Positions 26,631-36,068 of a DNA stretch of 64,000 bases are shown one piece after another (within the stretch, counting starts at the first letter, position 1; every line of letters starts with the position of its first letter). A program made the translations under genes and the position numbers. The notes beneath the pieces were generated by a model. That model did no database searches. It saw only the letters and a program-made list of their open reading frames with translations, and had not been told where the DNA came from. The stretch spans positions 124,001 through 188,000 of the forward strand of contig JAHRFE010000033.1 of NCBI GenBank assembly GCA_019084245.1. The letters are read 5' to 3'. This stretch comes from Hoeflea sp. GTDB taxonomy: Bacteria; Pseudomonadota; Alphaproteobacteria; Rhizobiales; Rhizobiaceae.

Positions 26631-27392
26631 ATGGAAGTTAAGGGCAAGGCCGCGATCGTCACCGGCGGAGGCTCCGGGCTGGGCGCTGCCACAGCCCGCG
26701 CCTTGGCGGAAGCCGGTGCGAAAGTCTCGCTGCTCGACGTCAACCTGGCGCAGGCGGAAAAGGTGGCTGAGGAGATCGGCGGCCTGGCCATCGCCTGCGA
26801 CGTTTCCGGCGCCAAGGCCGCAGAGGCAGCTTTGGCTCAGGCGGCAGACGCCTTTGGCGAAGCCCGGATCCTGATCAATTGCGCCGGCATCGCCCCTGCC
26901 GTGCGGGTGGTGGGCCGGGAAGGCCCGCATGATCTCGACATGTTCCGCAAGGTCATCGAGGTCAATCTGATCGGCAGCTTCAACATGCTGCGGCTGTTCT
27001 CCGACCGCGCCTCGAAGCTCGACCCTCTCGCCGACGGCGAACGCGGCGTGGTGATCTCGACCGCCTCGGTTGCCGCCTTCGACGGCCAGATCGGCCAGGC
27101 GGCCTATTCCGCCTCCAAGGGCGGCGTGCACGCCATGGCGCTGCCGATCGCCCGCGAACTGGCCCGTTTCGGCATCCGCATCATGACCATCGCGCCGGGC
27201 ATCTTCGCCACCCCGATGCTGCTCGGCATGCCGCAGGAAGTCCAGGACAGCCTTGGCGCGTCCGTGCCCTTCCCGTCCCGCCTGGGGCAGCCGGAAGAAT
27301 ATGCGAGCCTTGCCATGCACATCATCGGCAACGTCATGCTCAATGGCGAAACCATTCGTCTTGACGGCGCGATCCGGATGGCGCCGAAATAG
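26631..27392 (+). CDS. Short-chain dehydrogenase (HSD10 / 3-hydroxyacyl-CoA dehydrogenase type 2-like)
   Basis: 253 residues. The NAD(P)-binding TGGGSGLG motif is at 12-19, NCAG marks strand 4, and the catalytic Ser...YSASK set is present (STASVAAF..., QAAYSASKGGVHAM). Overall it most resembles 17-beta-HSD10/FadB2-type 3-hydroxyacyl-CoA dehydrogenases (APGIFATPMLLGMPQEVQDS). GGGAGTAGGAA precedes the ATG. It follows choV by about 50 bp and may share its transcript; a link to choline is not obvious. Confidence 0.85.
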   Translation: MEVKGKAAIVTGGGSGLGAATARALAEAGAKVSLLDVNLAQAEKVAEEIGGLAIACDVSGAKAAEAALAQAADAFGEARILINCAGIAPAVRVVGREGPHDLDMFRKVIEVNLIGSFNMLRLFSDRASKLDPLADGERGVVISTASVAAFDGQIGQAAYSASKGGVHAMALPIARELARFGIRIMTIAPGIFATPMLLGMPQEVQDSLGASVPFPSRLGQPEEYASLAMHIIGNVMLNGETIRLDGAIRMAPK

Positions 27393-27396
27393 GACG

Positions 27397-28152
27397 ATGA
27401 AGGAACCGGTCAAGACCATTCGCGATACGGATGAGGGCGCGCGGCGGCTTGGCCGCCGCCTCATCCGTGGCGCGCGGTTTGGCGCCATCGGCGTGCTCGA
27501 GCCCGGCACCGGCTTCCCTTTCGCCAGCAGGGTTCTGACCGGAACCGATGTCGACGGCGCGCCGCTGATACTGGTGTCCGGCCTCTCGGTTCACACCGAT
27601 GCGCTCATCACCGACCAACGCGCCTCGCTGCTGTTTGGCGAGCCCGGCAAGGGCGACCCCCTGGCCCATCCCCGCATCACCGTGCGCACCCGCGCCGAGC
27701 GCATTGCCCGGTCTGATCCTGCCCACGACCGGATGCGGGCGCGGTTCATTGCCCGCCATCCCAAGGCGGCGCTCTATGCGGATTTTCCCGATTTCGCCTT
27801 CTTCCGCATGGCGCCTCAGTCAGCAAGCCTCAATGGCGGCTTCGGCAAGGCCTTCGTGCTTGAAGCCGCGGACCTGCTCATCGCCTCGCCGGCGATTGCC
27901 GATGTGGCCGAGCTTGAACCCAGCGCCCTCACCCACATGAATACGGACCATGCCGGCACGGCCGATCTCTACGCCAGGGTTTATGGCAAATCCAGGAAAG
28001 CCGGATGGAAGGTCTGCGGCATCGATTGTGCAGGCCTCGATCTCTTGAACGGAGACGAGTTGTTGCGCATCGAATTTGACGCGAACCTGGGCCAAGCCTC
28101 TGAATTGCGTTCCAAATTGGCAGACCTGTCGCGGTTGGCCCGCGAAAAATAG
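27397..28152 (+). CDS. HugZ-family protein (PNPOx-like domain plus DUF2470)
   Basis: 251 residues. The N-terminal split-barrel flavin/heme-binding fold spans about 15-160 (FPFASRVLTGTDVDGAPLIL; LSVHTDALITDQRASLLFGE). The C-terminal DUF2470 domain is clear (LTHMNTDHAGTADLYARVYG; CGIDCAGLDLLNG). HugZ-type proteins degrade or bind heme; the activity of this member is not known. The ATG at 27397 follows the SDR stop by 4 bases with AGGA upstream, so the two genes are coupled. Confidence 0.83.
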   Translation: MKEPVKTIRDTDEGARRLGRRLIRGARFGAIGVLEPGTGFPFASRVLTGTDVDGAPLILVSGLSVHTDALITDQRASLLFGEPGKGDPLAHPRITVRTRAERIARSDPAHDRMRARFIARHPKAALYADFPDFAFFRMAPQSASLNGGFGKAFVLEAADLLIASPAIADVAELEPSALTHMNTDHAGTADLYARVYGKSRKAGWKVCGIDCAGLDLLNGDELLRIEFDANLGQASELRSKLADLSRLAREK

Positions 28153-28261
28153 GGCTGTACAGAAGCCGTTTTTTGGTCGAAATACGACACATGAATTTTT
28201 GATAAATTGGTAGTTTATTCATTGAGCCGTACCGAGTCCGGCTCCATACGAAAGAAATCTG

Positions 28262-28558
28262 ATGATCGATTCGCACCGTTTGGAAGCGCATTCCGATAAA
28301 GCCGCCGACCTGTTGGCGGCAATGGGTAATCAGAAGCGAATGATGATTCTCTGCAATCTCGCCAGGGGGGAGATGCAGGTCGGCGTTCTCGCTGAGAAAG
28401 TCGATCTGAGTCAATCGGCTCTTTCCCAGCACCTCGCCAAACTGAGGACCCGCAACCTGGTCAAGACCCGGCGCGATGCCCAGGCGATCTACTATTCGAT
28501 CAGTTCCGAACCCGTGCTGAAGATGCTGCGCACGCTCACGGACATATACTGCCGCTGA
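28262..28558 (+). CDS. ArsR-family transcriptional regulator, NolR-like
   Basis: 98 residues with one winged HTH: LAAMGNQKRMMILCNLARGE, then VDLSQSALSQHLAKLRTRNL and RRDAQAIYYSISS. The helix-turn-helix and the RRDAQxIYYS wing are very close to NolR, a rhizobial global repressor of nodulation genes. Metal-binding Cys/His sets of ArsR or SmtB are absent, as in NolR. It sits directly upstream of the HMA/CopA pair but the family does not sense copper, so control of copA by it is only a possibility. Confidence 0.85.
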   Translation: MIDSHRLEAHSDKAADLLAAMGNQKRMMILCNLARGEMQVGVLAEKVDLSQSALSQHLAKLRTRNLVKTRRDAQAIYYSISSEPVLKMLRTLTDIYCR

Positions 28559-28633
28559 TCGCTCAAGCCGGGTTCACACCACGCGCGCTTGACGATGCCC
28601 CCTACCCCTCCCCATATGGTGAAAGAAAGGACC

Positions 28634-28852
28634 ATGCACATGACCATAACACTCAAGATTGTCGGCATGCATTGCGGCGGGTGCGTACGTTCGGTCGAAA
28701 AGGTTGCCCAAGCGCTTGACGGCGTTTCGAACGTCAGCGTCAGCCTCGAAAACGCCGAACTTACCGCGGATGTGGCGAGCCCCGACCGGATTGATGCGCT
28801 CAAGAGCGCCATTGAGGATTGCGGCTTCGAAGTGACCGGCGCCCCGGCGTGA
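28634..28852 (+). CDS. Small heavy-metal-associated (CopZ-like) copper chaperone
   Basis: 72 residues forming a single HMA ferredoxin-like fold. The metal site is GMHCGGCVRSVEK near residues 11-23. Start ATG 28634 or 28640, after AAAGG. It lies 10 bases before copA and probably hands Cu(I) to it. Confidence 0.88.
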   Translation: MHMTITLKIVGMHCGGCVRSVEKVAQALDGVSNVSVSLENAELTADVASPDRIDALKSAIEDCGFEVTGAPA

Positions 28853-28862
28853 GGTCCGCCAA

Positions 28863-31103
28863 ATGACCGCCAAACCCGCCCATGTGACATTCGACATCAC
28901 CGGCATGACTTGTGCGAGCTGTTCGGCGCGCATCGAGAAGGTGCTGTCGCGCCAGCCGGGCGTCTCCGATGCGAGGGTCAATCTGGCGCTGGAGCGCGCG
29001 GATATCGATGGCGACAGCCTCGACCCCGCGACCTTGGCTGACGCCATCGCGCGCGCCGGATTTGGTGCAGTGCTCAGGCGCGATGATTTTGCGGCCCACC
29101 GCGAGGCCGACGAAGCCCAGGCCGCATCACGCCGCGCCGAGGAGCGCCAGACGCTTGTCCGGCTGGTCATTTCCGCGGCTCTGACGCTGCCGATCGTGAT
29201 CGGCATGCTGCCGATGATGACCGGACTGGGCGAGGCCTGGATCTCGCCTTTGTGGCAGGCGGTGCTGGCAACCGGCGTGATGGCTGTCTCGGGCAGCCGG
29301 TTCTGGCGCGAGGCCACGGGCGCGTTGCGCGGCGGATCGGCCAACATGGCAGTGCTGGTCAGCCTGGGCACCGGAGTGGCCTATCTCTGGTCGATGTGGG
29401 TCATGCTCAGTGGATGGGCTGATCCGCATGCAGGCCATGGTTCCGACATGGCGTCGCATCTGCATTTCGAGGCCGCCGCCGTCGTGCTGACCCTGATCAT
29501 GCTCGGCAAATATCTAGAAACGCGCGCCAAATCCGGGGCTGCCGGAGCCCTCAGGGCACTGGGACGTTTGCAGCCCGACACGGCGGAACAAAAGACCGCT
29601 GATGGCGCGGTGCGGACAATCCCGGTCGAGCAACTGGTGGCCGGCGACACGATCCTGATCAGGCCCGGCGCTCGGGTTGCGGCGGATGGAGTGATCCTGA
29701 CCGGTCAGTCCTCGCTGGACGAAGCCATGGTGACGGGCGAAAGCATGCTGGTGGCGCGCGGGCCCGGAGACCTGGTGATCACCGGCACCACCAACACAGA
29801 CGGCGTTCTCGAGGTCGAAGTGCGCGCCGTCGGCGCCGACACAAGGCTTGCCCGCATGACCCGCCTGGTCGAGGAAGCCCAATCCGGCCATGCGCCGGTG
29901 CAAAAGCTGGTCGACCGGATCTCGGCTGTCTTCGTTCCGGTGATCCTGGTCATTGCGCTCGCGACGCTCGCGGGCTGGATGCTGGCCGGTTCCGATTTCG
30001 AGACTGCCATGGTCGCCTCCGTCGCAGTCCTGGTGATCGCCTGCCCGTGCGCGCTTGGCCTTGCCACGCCGACCGCGCTGGTCGCGGGAACCGGTGCTGC
30101 GGCAAAGGCCGGCATTCTCATCCGGGACATCGAAACGCTCGAACGCGCCACCGACATCAGGGCGATCGCCTTCGACAAGACCGGCACGCTGACCATGGGC
30201 GCGCCGGAAGTCTCCTGGCTCTATCCGGTCGGAGGCGTGAGCGACACCGATCTGCTGCGGCTGGCCGCTGCGCTGGAAACAGCCAGCGAGCATCCGCTCG
30301 GCCGCGCCATTGTCTCCCGCGCGCAAGCCGACGGCGTGCGTGTTTTGCCAGCGACCGCAATCCGGGCCATACCAGGTCGCGGGCTTGAGGGCATGCACGA
30401 AGGGGCCACGCTGCGCGTCGGCTCCGAGCGGTTTCTGATCGAAGCCGGAATCGACACCAGCCGCGCCGGCGCCGTGACCGCGCCGGAAGGTTCAGGCACC
30501 CTGGCCTGGGTCGCCGCAGACGACCGCTTGCTGGGCGTGATCGGCTTGGCTGATCAGATCCGCCCGCATGCGAGCCAGGCGCTCGCCGATCTTTCCGCGC
30601 GCGGGCTCGCGACCATCATGCTGACCGGCGACAATGAAGCCGCCGCCCGCACAATTGCGAGGGAGGCGAATGTCTCCGACGTCCGCGCCGGCTTGTTGCC
30701 GGGCGAAAAGCTCGACGCCATCCGTGAACTCGCCAAGAGCACAGGCGGTCATGTCGCCTTTGTCGGAGACGGCTTGAATGATGCGCCTGCGCTGGCCGCG
30801 GCCAATCTCGGCATCGCCATGGCCGGCGGCGCGGACGCAGCACGGGAAGCAGCAGCCATCACCCTGATGCGCCCCGATCTTCGCCTTGTTGCCGCAGCCC
30901 TTGATGTCGCCGCAAAGACCCGGCGCACGATCCGCCAGAACCTCGGCTGGGCCTTTGTCTACAATCTGATCGGCATTCCGCTCGCGGCCTTCGGAATTCT
31001 GCCGCCGGTCTTTGCCGGTGCGGCGATGGCGTTCTCGTCTGTGAGTGTCGTCACCAATTCCGCGCTGATGGCGCGCTGGAAGCCGAATTTCCCGAAAGAC
31101 TGA
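28863..31103 (+). CDS. copA: Cu(I)-exporting P1B-type ATPase
   Basis: 746 residues. One N-terminal HMA domain (GMTCASC at 14-20) precedes eight membrane helices. The ion-binding CPC is in VIACPCALGLATPTAL, the phosphorylation site in DKTGTLTMG, the actuator in TGES, the SEHPLG motif marks the nucleotide domain, and GDGLNDAPAL is the hinge. YN in helix 7 and MxxSS in helix 8 (AMAFSSVSVVTNS) are the Cu(I)-specific determinants. It exports cytosolic copper to the periplasm. It is co-transcribed with the HMA chaperone. Confidence 0.96.
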   Translation: MTAKPAHVTFDITGMTCASCSARIEKVLSRQPGVSDARVNLALERADIDGDSLDPATLADAIARAGFGAVLRRDDFAAHREADEAQAASRRAEERQTLVRLVISAALTLPIVIGMLPMMTGLGEAWISPLWQAVLATGVMAVSGSRFWREATGALRGGSANMAVLVSLGTGVAYLWSMWVMLSGWADPHAGHGSDMASHLHFEAAAVVLTLIMLGKYLETRAKSGAAGALRALGRLQPDTAEQKTADGAVRTIPVEQLVAGDTILIRPGARVAADGVILTGQSSLDEAMVTGESMLVARGPGDLVITGTTNTDGVLEVEVRAVGADTRLARMTRLVEEAQSGHAPVQKLVDRISAVFVPVILVIALATLAGWMLAGSDFETAMVASVAVLVIACPCALGLATPTALVAGTGAAAKAGILIRDIETLERATDIRAIAFDKTGTLTMGAPEVSWLYPVGGVSDTDLLRLAAALETASEHPLGRAIVSRAQADGVRVLPATAIRAIPGRGLEGMHEGATLRVGSERFLIEAGIDTSRAGAVTAPEGSGTLAWVAADDRLLGVIGLADQIRPHASQALADLSARGLATIMLTGDNEAAARTIAREANVSDVRAGLLPGEKLDAIRELAKSTGGHVAFVGDGLNDAPALAAANLGIAMAGGADAAREAAAITLMRPDLRLVAAALDVAAKTRRTIRQNLGWAFVYNLIGIPLAAFGILPPVFAGAAMAFSSVSVVTNSALMARWKPNFPKD

Positions 31104-31114
31104 GACAAACGAAA

Positions 31115-31142
31115 ACAGCCCGCCTCGTGAGAAGCGGGCTGT
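31115..31142. terminator. Bidirectional terminator between copA and the MCP gene
   Basis: A perfect 9-bp stem, ACAGCCCGC (31115-31123) with GCGGGCTGT (31134-31142). Read on the minus strand it is followed by TTTT, so it mainly ends the MCP transcript; on the plus strand the T-tract is weak. Confidence 0.75.
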
Positions 31143-31167
31143 CTGGATTTCCTGTGACGGACTGGGC

Positions 31168-33108
31168 TCAGAATTCTTCCCAGGTGTCGTGCGCCACCGC
31201 CGCGTTGCCCTGGGTCCGCATCTGTGTGTGGGCCCGGCCTGCCTGCGGCCGGTTCGCCGGTTGAGCGGCCTGTGCCATGGTCCGGGCTGTTGAATGCAGG
31301 GCCGCGGATTGCGCCGAGGCTGATCCGTTGAGCGTGAACTGCGAGATCAGTTCGCGCAGCTTTCCTGCTTCAGCGGCCAGTTCAGACGACGCGGCATTGG
31401 ACTGCTCCACCATCGCGGCATTCTGCTGGGTCGTCTGGTCCAGCTGATTGACGGCCTGGTTGACTTCGGAAAGTCCGGTCGACTGCTCCTTGGCAGAAAT
31501 CGCGATCGCATCCATGTGGGTGTTGATTTCGGTGATGAAGCCGCCGATCGTGCGCAAGGCCTCACTTGCCCTGCGGACCAGATCAACCCCGCTCGAAACC
31601 TCGGTGGACGAGTTGTGGATCAGTTCCTTGATTTCCTTGGCGGCATTGGCCGAGCGTTGCGCGAGTTCGCGCACTTCCTGGGCCACGACCGCGAAGCCGC
31701 GGCCTGCCTCGCCTGCACGCGCAGCCTCGACCCCGGCATTGAGCGCCAGCAGGTTGGTCTGGAATGCAATCTCGTCAATCACGCCGATGATGTTGGAGAT
31801 CTGCTTCGAGCTTTCCTCGATGCGGCGCATGGCCTCTTCGGCCTGGCCGACAACCTCGGAAGACTGGGTCGCCGATGAGTTGGCCTGTGATGCCACGCCG
31901 CGCGCTTCATCGGTCCGCTTGGTCGAGTTCGCCACATTGGCCGTGATTTCTTCCACCGCGGCGGCGGTTTCCTCAAGGGCTGCAGCCTGACGCTCCGTCC
32001 GCTTCGACAGATCGTCCGTGCCATTGGCGATTTCGCGGGTGCCGGTTTCCATGACCGATACACTTTCGGTGATCGAGCCCATGGTTGCGCCCAATTGCTT
32101 GACCGACTGGTTGAAGTCGTGGCGCAGGGCTTCGAAGTCGGGCGCAAAGGTCTCTTCGAGCTGGAACGAGAGATCGCCTGCGGCAAGCCGCTTCAGGCCG
32201 GCGGCAAGACCGGAGGTGGCGACCTTCATGCGCGCCGCGGCATCGGCTTCGGCGCGTTCCTGATCGGCGATGCGATCGGCTTCAGCCTGCTTGCGGTTAT
32301 CCTCGGCCTCAGCCTGCAGACGCCTGTTTTCGACCGCGGCTTCCCGGAAGACCTGCATGGAGTCCGCCATTCTGCCGATCTCGTCCCTGCCGCCCTTGTC
32401 GATGGTGACATCGAGTTCGCCCTTGGCGAGCCGCGCGGTGACTTCGGCAAGCCGGCTCAAGGGACGCGACACCAGCTGGAAGTTCAGGAAGCCCATGAGG
32501 GCTGCTGCGAGCAGCACAAGGATGGACGCTGCCAGGGCTATATATTCAACCGAGGCAATTGCCGACCTCACTTCGCTCGCAGCGGCAGCGGAATCTTGCT
32601 GCACGCCCGAGATGATAGTTGTGATCTTGGCGTCGAAATCAGCCAAAATCCCGGCGCCGGTTCCGGTCAGTTCCAAGGCCCGCGCCAGTTCGACCGTCAT
32701 CGGGTCGCGCATCAACAGGATCTGCCTGTCAACAACTGAAGCGCGCCAATCGGCAATTGCCGCCTTGGCTTCGTTGAGAAGCGGGAGCTCCTTGGCTGCG
32801 TGCTGCGCATAAAGCGTTTCCAGCGCGCCGATTTGCGTCACGATCTGGCTGATTTCGGTTTCGTAGGCAGTGACGAAATCGCGATTGCCGGTCAGCAGGA
32901 AGTTCTTAAGGTCAAGATTGGCCTGATTGACATGATCCGAAAGTTCGTTCGTTTCGTTCAACAACTGGGCCATGTTGTGGCTGTGCTCGACCAGAGTGTT
33001 GACCGTGACCGCACGGGTGTAGATGAAGCCGGATGCAGCGATGGCGATAAAGGCGAGAACCGCGAAAGCGGCGAAACCTTTGGTACTGACCGATATGTTC
33101 TTGAGCAT
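31168..33108 (-). CDS. Methyl-accepting chemotaxis protein with CheR-docking pentapeptide
   Basis: 646 residues. TM1 (about 11-32) and TM2 (about 190-212) flank a periplasmic helical-bundle (CHASE3/4HB-like) sensor. Two HAMP units follow ([20 protein letters not shown] and [20 protein letters not shown]). The signalling tip is the canonical [20 protein letters not shown] and [20 protein letters not shown]. The C-terminus ends DTWEEF, an xWxxF CheR/CheB tether. The ATG at 33108 has AGGAC upstream. An exported sensor-like gene lies directly upstream on the same strand. Confidence 0.95.
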   Translation of the reverse strand: MLKNISVSTKGFAAFAVLAFIAIAASGFIYTRAVTVNTLVEHSHNMAQLLNETNELSDHVNQANLDLKNFLLTGNRDFVTAYETEISQIVTQIGALETLYAQHAAKELPLLNEAKAAIADWRASVVDRQILLMRDPMTVELARALELTGTGAGILADFDAKITTIISGVQQDSAAAASEVRSAIASVEYIALAASILVLLAAALMGFLNFQLVSRPLSRLAEVTARLAKGELDVTIDKGGRDEIGRMADSMQVFREAAVENRRLQAEAEDNRKQAEADRIADQERAEADAAARMKVATSGLAAGLKRLAAGDLSFQLEETFAPDFEALRHDFNQSVKQLGATMGSITESVSVMETGTREIANGTDDLSKRTERQAAALEETAAAVEEITANVANSTKRTDEARGVASQANSSATQSSEVVGQAEEAMRRIEESSKQISNIIGVIDEIAFQTNLLALNAGVEAARAGEAGRGFAVVAQEVRELAQRSANAAKEIKELIHNSSTEVSSGVDLVRRASEALRTIGGFITEINTHMDAIAISAKEQSTGLSEVNQAVNQLDQTTQQNAAMVEQSNAASSELAAEAGKLRELISQFTLNGSASAQSAALHSTARTMAQAAQPANRPQAGRAHTQMRTQGNAAVAHDTWEEF

Positions 33109-33185
33109 GGTTTAAGTCCTGTTGTGTCTCGGATATCGCAGTTCAAACAGTCTGGACTGCCACCGCGCGATTGGAATTCAATGGC

Positions 33186-33797
33186 TCAGGCCCCGGGTGA
33201 CGACCGGCGCTGCAGCTCTGTGAGATTGACTTCCATCGTCACGGCGCCGATCTTTGTCGTGCTGTCGTCGTCGGTCACGGTGAAGTTCACCTGCGCGCGC
33301 CAGATCTTGGAATCCTCGTCCCATTCCGGTTCGTCGATGAAGAGCGCGTCGTGGGAAACATCGTAGGTCTTCTGGAACTTCGCCTCGTCGCCCTGCCAGA
33401 AATCGCTGGTGATCGAGCTCTGGCCGACATTGAGACCGTTCTGGTCCATCACGAAGATTTCGGCATAGAGACCGAGCGACCTGCCCTGCAGGCGTGAGAG
33501 ATAGACGGACAGCGGATTGGACAGCGTGGCGGCGATCAGCGGCTTGTCGTCGCTTTCGCGTTCGGCGACCCACTGGGCGTCCAGGGCGTCGATCGTCTCC
33601 TGGTTCAGCTTCTGGTACCGGTCATTCTGCGCCTTGATCGAAATGCGGACGATTTCGGTCTCGATCCATTGCCGCATGTCTGTCACCACCGCGGGCGTCA
33701 CCAGACTGTGGACATCTGGCTTCGCGGTTTGCGCGAATGCCGGCGAAAGCACCATAGATACGGCAGCTGCGGCGAGGGTGGTCTTGAATATTCCCAT
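33186..33797 (-). CDS. Exported PDC/Cache-type sensor protein
   Basis: 203 residues with a signal peptide (MGIFKTTLAAAAVSMVLSPA, cut near AFAQ) and no membrane anchor. The rest resembles a PDC (Cache-like) sensing domain: VYLSRLQGRSLGLYAEIFVM, DQNGLNVGQSS, and VNFTVTDDDSTTKIGAVTME. Such domains normally sit inside chemoreceptors or kinases; here it is a free periplasmic protein. AAAGGAGACAATC gives an ideal ribosome site for the ATG at 33797. It lies 77 bp upstream of the MCP gene and probably shares its transcript, suggesting it presents a ligand to that receptor. Confidence 0.8.
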   Translation of the reverse strand: MGIFKTTLAAAAVSMVLSPAFAQTAKPDVHSLVTPAVVTDMRQWIETEIVRISIKAQNDRYQKLNQETIDALDAQWVAERESDDKPLIAATLSNPLSVYLSRLQGRSLGLYAEIFVMDQNGLNVGQSSITSDFWQGDEAKFQKTYDVSHDALFIDEPEWDEDSKIWRAQVNFTVTDDDSTTKIGAVTMEVNLTELQRRSSPGA

Positions 33798-34263
33798 GAT
33801 TGTCTCCTTTGGAAACAACAACATGTTGGTTCCCGTTGGATACAACAAATGGGCATTAAACTTTAATTCGCGGTTAAGCCTATCTGGCTGGATTTAGCAA
33901 TTAATCACTGGCTAACTTTTGGAGGGCGCAAGTAATGCAGCCTCTACCTGACCGGAATGAGCCCTTGCGGAATGGCTTCTCGAAGCAGATGGGAACCATC
34001 TCGAAGGAGCGCACCAATGACTGCACCAGAATGGAAGACGGGCGTCATCCGGCGGAGACAACGCCCGTCAAGCGACAGCAGGGAGTTCCCCGCCATGCCG
34101 CCGGTCAGAGCGACAATGCACACCTAAACTTGCACAGACCTTGTGCCGATCATTGGACGGCTTGCAGCCCTTACCCCGGCGTGGCATTGCTTCACGCCAA
34201 AAAGGGGTAGCGCATGCAGCAAGCAATCACCATTCACACGAATCTTAGACCCGGGACTGCAGC
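33798..34263. other. 466-bp intergenic region
   Basis: The left part holds the promoter of the PDC-sensor/MCP genes and includes a perfect palindrome CAACATGTTG (33819-33828). The part from 33840 to 33925 is AT-rich. A 91-codon open frame at 33935-34210 has a good GGAGGG ribosome site but no recognisable domain, and its composition (many Arg, His and Pro) is atypical. I do not call it a gene. Nothing else is evident. Confidence 0.5.
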
Positions 34264-34968
34264 ATGGAAAGCCTGAGAAGCGGCGGACTGGCCATTGTCA
34301 TCGGCGCCACCGGCGGCATCGGCGAAGCCATGGTGGAAGCCCTGCAGCAAACTGGCGCTTTTGCCAAGGTGACCGCGTTCTCCCGCGCCTCGGAGCCGGA
34401 TATCGATCTCATTGACGAACAGACCATCATCCGCGCCGCCGCTGCCGTCAGGGAGACCGGGCATGACCTCAGGCTCGTGTTTGACGCGACCGGCTTTTTG
34501 CATGGCTGCGGCTTCAAGCCGGAAAAGACGCTCTCGGCCATCACGCCCGCCCATATGGCGCACGCCTTCGCGGTCAATGCCATGGGCCCGGCTTTGCTGA
34601 TGAAGCATTTCCTGCCGCTGCTGGCGAAGGACGGCAAATCGGTGTTCGCCACCCTGTCGGCCAAGGTCGGCTCCATCGGCGACAATGCGCTCGGCGGCTG
34701 GTACAGCTATCGGGCGTCGAAAGCGGCACTCAATCAGTTTGTCCACAGCGCGGCGATCGAGCTGGCGCGCAAGCGGCCCGAGGCGCTGTGCGTGGCACTG
34801 CATCCGGGTACGGTCGACACCGGCCTGTCCTCGGGCTTTGCCAAGAACGGGCTGATGGTCCGCACGCCCGGAGAAACAGCGGGCCTTCTGCTTGGCGTCC
34901 TCGATCAGCTCATCCCCTCCCAATCCGGCGGGTTCTTCGACTATCGTGGAGAAGCCCTTCCCTGGTAA
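34264..34968 (+). CDS. Short-chain dehydrogenase, C-factor-like
   Basis: 234 residues. The nucleotide motif is IGATGGIGEAM (13-23), and the catalytic set is in YSYRASKAALNQFVHSAAIE (YxxxK). The short length and the HPGTVDTGLSSGF and PGETAGLLLGVLDQL segments match the C-factor/CsgA-like SDR group. Substrate unknown. It is followed after about 35 bp by a Gfo/Idh/MocA oxidoreductase on the same strand. Confidence 0.85.
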   Translation: MESLRSGGLAIVIGATGGIGEAMVEALQQTGAFAKVTAFSRASEPDIDLIDEQTIIRAAAAVRETGHDLRLVFDATGFLHGCGFKPEKTLSAITPAHMAHAFAVNAMGPALLMKHFLPLLAKDGKSVFATLSAKVGSIGDNALGGWYSYRASKAALNQFVHSAAIELARKRPEALCVALHPGTVDTGLSSGFAKNGLMVRTPGETAGLLLGVLDQLIPSQSGGFFDYRGEALPW

Positions 34969-35003
34969 ACCCGGCCTTTACCGGTCTACCGCATGATTGG
35001 GCC

Positions 35004-36065
35004 ATGACACAGACGAAAACAATCCGTTGGGGCATCGCCGGGACCGGGGCAATCGCCGGGCAGTTTGCGGACGACATGCGCCACGCGAAAGGTGCGGCGC
35101 TCGCGGCGGTGTGTTCGCGCGATCCTGCCAGGGCGGAGCACTTCGCCAGCCAGCATGCGGATGTCACCACCTACGGCTCGCTGACCGCGATGATCGGTTC
35201 GGGAAAGATCGACGCCGTCTATATCGCCACCCCGAACATGGTCCATCGCGCCCAGGCGCTGGAATGCATCGCGGCCCGAATGCCGGTGATGGTCGAAAAG
35301 CCGATCACCGCCAGCCTTGATGAAGCGCTGGAGATCCGGGCCGCAGCACGAAGTTCCGGGAGCTTTGTGATGGAGGCGATGTGGAGCCGGTATCTGCCGG
35401 CGATCAAGGCCGCGCGCAGAGCCCTTGCCGATGGCATCATTGGGACCATCCTGAAGCTTGAGGCGGACATCGCCTGGAAGCAGGACTACGATCCGAGAAG
35501 CCGCTTTTTCGACCCCACGCAGGGTGGCGGCTCACTTCATGATCTTGGCGTCTATCCGGTCTCGCTGGCGCGGTTTTTCCTCGGCGAGCCCGATGAAGTC
35601 GAAGGGTCGTGGACGGCCGCGCCATCGGGCGTTGACATGGCGGCGTCTCTTCGCATGCGGTTTGGCGGCATTGAGGCCGAGCTCGGCTGCGGCTTTGATC
35701 GAAACGGATCAAACCGCATGATCATCGAAGGCGACAAGGGGGTCATGGTGATTGGTCCCCTGTTCATCAAGGCCTTCGGCTATGGGGTCTACCCCTCACG
35801 GCGTCTTGCCGATCTCCTCCAGCCTGGCGAGACGGCGGGCAGGATCCGCCGGAACCTTTTGCAGCGGATGCCGATTCCCGGAGTGGCGCGCCATGATTTC
35901 CGGTTTGAAGGGTCCGGGCTCCAGTTCGAGATCGAGGCCGCGTCCGACGCCATCCGTCAGGACCTCAGCGAAGAGCCGGACAACACGCTGGACGACACCA
36001 TCGCCGCCTTGCGCATCATCAATACGGTGCTGTCGTCGCCACCTTCTGGCGATTGGAAACCATGA
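35004..36065 (+). CDS. Gfo/Idh/MocA-family oxidoreductase
   Basis: 353 residues. The N-terminal Rossmann motif is WGIAGTGAIAGQF, and the conserved EKP (MVEKPITASLDEA) is in place. The C-terminal Gfo/Idh/MocA domain includes GGGSLHDLGVYPVSLARFFL with the catalytic-type DxxxYP arrangement. These enzymes oxidise or reduce sugars or inositols with NAD(P); it is closest in pattern to dihydrodiol/trans-1,2-dihydrobenzene dehydrogenase-like or xylose dehydrogenase-like members. The ATG at 35004 has only a weak ribosome site. It converges with the next Gfo/Idh/MocA gene, 3 bases away. Confidence 0.87.
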   Translation: MTQTKTIRWGIAGTGAIAGQFADDMRHAKGAALAAVCSRDPARAEHFASQHADVTTYGSLTAMIGSGKIDAVYIATPNMVHRAQALECIAARMPVMVEKPITASLDEALEIRAAARSSGSFVMEAMWSRYLPAIKAARRALADGIIGTILKLEADIAWKQDYDPRSRFFDPTQGGGSLHDLGVYPVSLARFFLGEPDEVEGSWTAAPSGVDMAASLRMRFGGIEAELGCGFDRNGSNRMIIEGDKGVMVIGPLFIKAFGYGVYPSRRLADLLQPGETAGRIRRNLLQRMPIPGVARHDFRFEGSGLQFEIEAASDAIRQDLSEEPDNTLDDTIAALRIINTVLSSPPSGDWKP

Positions 36066-36068
36066 CGC

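Noticed and set aside
28153-28182. Hairpin followed by GTTTTTT after the HugZ-like gene
   Set aside because: The stem is only about 4 bp, too weak to call a terminator.
33935-34210. Possible 91-residue gene with GGAGGG upstream
   Set aside because: Composition is atypical and no domain is visible; kept only as a note in the intergenic entry.
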